This document shows positions 5,598 through 6,897 of a stretch of 6,897 bases of DNA, in pieces (position 1 is the stretch's first letter; each line of letters begins with the position of its first letter). The stretch is from an uncultured Alistipes sp. (lineage in GTDB: Bacteria > Bacteroidota > Bacteroidia > Bacteroidales > Rikenellaceae). The notes beneath the pieces were generated by a model. That model had not been told where the DNA came from and did no database searches. It saw only the letters and a list, made by a program, of their open reading frames with translations. The stretch spans positions 1 through 6,897 of the forward strand of contig CAMWIG010000110.1 in NCBI GenBank assembly GCA_947174295.1, in the 5' to 3' direction. The translations under genes and the position numbers were made by a program.

Positions 5598-6512
5598 TTA
5601 CGATGTTTGCGCTGTGTTGAAAAACCCTGCCGTTATCCGCCGGCGCATCCGCACCAGATAGCGAGCCTGAGCTGTGCGTCCGCAGAGCGTGTACCATGCT
5701 GCTATGGCGAGCGTCGCGACCCACTTCGCGCACTCGGCTGCGGCGGCTGCGGTGAGCCGACCGCCGGCCTGCGCTCGCAGACGCTGTGTCGCGCCTATGT
5801 TGCATGCCAGCCGGTCGAAGTATTCGTCGGTGAGTTTCGCCGCCGGGATGACGTGCCACATCACGGCTTGCGGCGCATACATGCAGCGTTCGCCGCCGCG
5901 GGCCAGACGTTGGAAGAGATCGCTCTCCTCGCCGCCGGTGAGCTTGCCGCCCGAGCGTCCGAGCGACGTGTCGAAGGCTCCGTACCGCTCCACGGCCGAG
6001 CGCCGCAGAGCCATGTTGCCGCCGCCTGGAATGCGGCCGGCCGGAAATTCGCGCACTTCGTTGCCGAGGTCTATCGGATTGGCTATCGGCTGCTCCGTCC
6101 AGCGCGACATCCACGCGGGCCGTCCCGAGGGATATTCGGCGATGATGCGTCCGCCGGCGGATGCGGCGTCGGGGTGCGAGTCGAAGAGCTCGATGTAGGC
6201 GCTGATGAAATCTCGGTTTATATGTTCGTCGTCGTCGATGATGGCTATGTATTCGCCCGACGTCTCGGCGATGCCGCGATTGCGGGCGTAGGAGAGGCCT
6301 TGCCTCGTTTCGCGAACCATGCGTATGGGAAGGGCAGGGTATCGGGCCGCGAATTCGGCGAAGCGTGCGGCGGTGTCGTCGGTGGAGTTGTTGTCCACCG
6401 CCACGCATTCCCATGTCGACGGGTCGGCGCTCTGAGCCGCTACGGATTCGAGTGCGCGTATCAGCTCTGCCGAACGGTTGTATGTTGCGATTATCAACGA
6501 TAGTCGGGGCAT
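5598..6512 (-). CDS. Family 2 glycosyltransferase (GT-A fold)
   Basis: A 304-residue protein that moves a sugar from a nucleotide-sugar to an unknown acceptor, probably at the inner face of the membrane. Motifs: SLIIATYNR (5-13), VDNNSTDDT (39-47), ARNRGI (76-81), the metal-binding IIDDDEHIN (91-99), GGGNMALRR (163-171) and GGEESDLFQRL (193-203), which lies where the ED-type catalytic acid of GT2 enzymes sits. A mildly hydrophobic stretch at about 262-278 followed by a basic tail may hold it at the membrane. The frame extends 42 codons further upstream, but that would cross the promoter and terminator hairpin. ATG 6512 is preferred because MPRLSLIIATYNR is the usual N-terminus and an exact promoter lies just upstream. 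purT follows 19 nt after its stop. No other polysaccharide genes are seen nearby, so the product is unknown. Confidence 0.93.
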   Translation of the reverse strand: MPRLSLIIATYNRSAELIRALESVAAQSADPSTWECVAVDNNSTDDTAARFAEFAARYPALPIRMVRETRQGLSYARNRGIAETSGEYIAIIDDDEHINRDFISAYIELFDSHPDAASAGGRIIAEYPSGRPAWMSRWTEQPIANPIDLGNEVREFPAGRIPGGGNMALRRSAVERYGAFDTSLGRSGGKLTGGEESDLFQRLARGGERCMYAPQAVMWHVIPAAKLTDEYFDRLACNIGATQRLRAQAGGRLTAAAAAECAKWVATLAIAAWYTLCGRTAQARYLVRMRRRITAGFFNTAQTS

Positions 6513-6532
6513 GACGGTGTGATTTTGCTCCG

Positions 6533-6563
6533 CAAAGGTATCAAAAAACAGCGAGACCGCAAA
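6533..6563 (-). promoter_or_regulatory. Bacteroidota-type promoter for the glycosyltransferase-purT operon
   Basis: On the minus strand, TTTG (6563-6560) and TACCTTTG (6540-6533, an exact TAnnTTTG box) are 19 bp apart. The start of transcription would fall near 6526-6528, about 15 nt before the ATG at 6512. This supports the shorter glycosyltransferase start. Confidence 0.85.
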
Positions 6564-6576
6564 CAATCTGCCGTCA

Positions 6577-6624
6577 TAAAACACCGGCCGACCGTTTCCC
6601 GTGCAGGGAGCGGTCGGCCGGTGT
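6577..6624 (-). terminator. Terminator hairpin after the HAD-type gene
   Basis: A perfect 14-bp inverted repeat (6581-6594 with 6611-6624) has a further short stem inside (6597-6600 with 6606-6609). On the minus strand the stem ends in a run of four T (6581-6578). An outer 7-bp pair (6571-6577 with 6637-6643) could extend it into a longer structure that begins one base after the stop codon of the HAD-type gene. The T run is short for so strong a stem. Confidence 0.82.
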
Positions 6625-6644
6625 ATCGTGTGAATCATGACGGT

Positions 6645-6896
6645 TTACAGCAGCCCGTCGAAAATCAGCTGTTCGCGGACTTTTTCCCAGTTCACCGCCG
6701 GTCGTTTCACTCCGTCGATGAACTTTATCGGGCAGCCGAGCGCCGAATCGTCGATGTAGAGGTCGGCGTAGATTTTCGGCGAGTCGGTCCACGACTTCTG
6801 GTCGGGATTGGCGTTCACGGCATAGAATTTCAATCCGCGCTCCTCGCACCATGCCGTGGCACGCTTCAACAGCGACCCGCTGCGCATGGTGTGGAG
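6645..6896 (-). CDS. Small HAD-superfamily hydrolase, C-terminal part (runs off the right edge)
   Basis: The 3' 83 codons of a gene continuing beyond the window. The frame stays open upstream of the Met codon at 6887, reading Leu-His-Thr just before it, so that Met is probably internal. The order of motifs fits a small HAD phosphatase: Thr of motif II in LHTMRSG, Lys of motif III in DSPKIYA, and the two Asp of motif IV in DLYIDDSALG, followed by a short C-terminal tail. The nucleophile motif (DxDGT) would lie outside the window. Such proteins are near 140 residues in Bacteroidota and are mostly of unknown substrate (phosphatase or nucleotidase-like). A terminator hairpin follows at once. Confidence 0.75.
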   Translation of the reverse strand, partial: LHTMRSGSLLKRATAWCEERGLKFYAVNANPDQKSWTDSPKIYADLYIDDSALGCPIKFIDGVKRPAVNWEKVREQLIFDGLL

Positions 6897-6897
6897 G

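Noticed and set aside
4283..5620. A 445-codon plus-strand frame over purT
   Set aside because: It is a shadow of purT, whose active-site motifs are complete on the minus strand, and it crosses the bidirectional terminator.
6513..6638. Upstream start for the glycosyltransferase giving 346 residues
   Set aside because: It would place the promoter and a terminator hairpin inside the coding region. The extra 42 residues precede a standard GT2 N-terminus.

Overview
The window looks like ordinary chromosomal DNA from a GC-rich member of the Bacteroidota. Two intergenic regions carry exact matches to the Bacteroidota housekeeping promoter (TTTG, 19-20 bp, TAnnTTTG). Most start codons have no clear Shine-Dalgarno sequence, which is also normal for this phylum. 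The high GC content and the gene set would suit Alistipes or a relative (Rikenellaceae). That genus guess is inference, not proof.

Layout from left to right. (1) The 3' two thirds of an L-cysteine desulfidase / serine dehydratase-alpha family gene (CyuA/YhaM type), closed by a strong UUCG-loop terminator. (2) A likely two-gene stress operon: a GlsB/YeaQ/YmgE small membrane protein, then a 118-residue lysine-rich protein made of 11-residue repeats that resembles LEA group 3 proteins. A terminator hairpin follows. (3) A promoter whose -33 box sits in the T run of that terminator, driving a flavin reductase family gene. This gene overlaps a YbdG-type MscS mechanosensitive channel gene by 13 nt. 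(4) A pentapeptide-repeat protein of Qnr/MfpA size with an uninterrupted five-residue register and codon use unlike its neighbour. (5) A bidirectional terminator separating it from the minus-strand genes. (6) On the minus strand, read right to left: the 3' end of a small HAD-type phosphatase gene running off the right edge, its terminator hairpin, a second Bacteroidota promoter, a family 2 glycosyltransferase, and purT 19 nt behind it.

How the genes relate: GlsB, the LEA-like protein and the MscS channel are all plausible envelope, osmotic or desiccation stress functions within 2.7 kb, though they are in separate transcription units. PurT gives a formate-dependent step in purine synthesis. 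It shares a transcript with the glycosyltransferase for no functional reason that I can see. I found no RNA genes, CRISPR array, transposase, integrase or attachment site, and no stretch over 300 bases lacks a gene. I see no clearly new multi-gene system. The best leads are the hendecad-repeat protein with its recent 66-bp duplication, and the pentapeptide protein.
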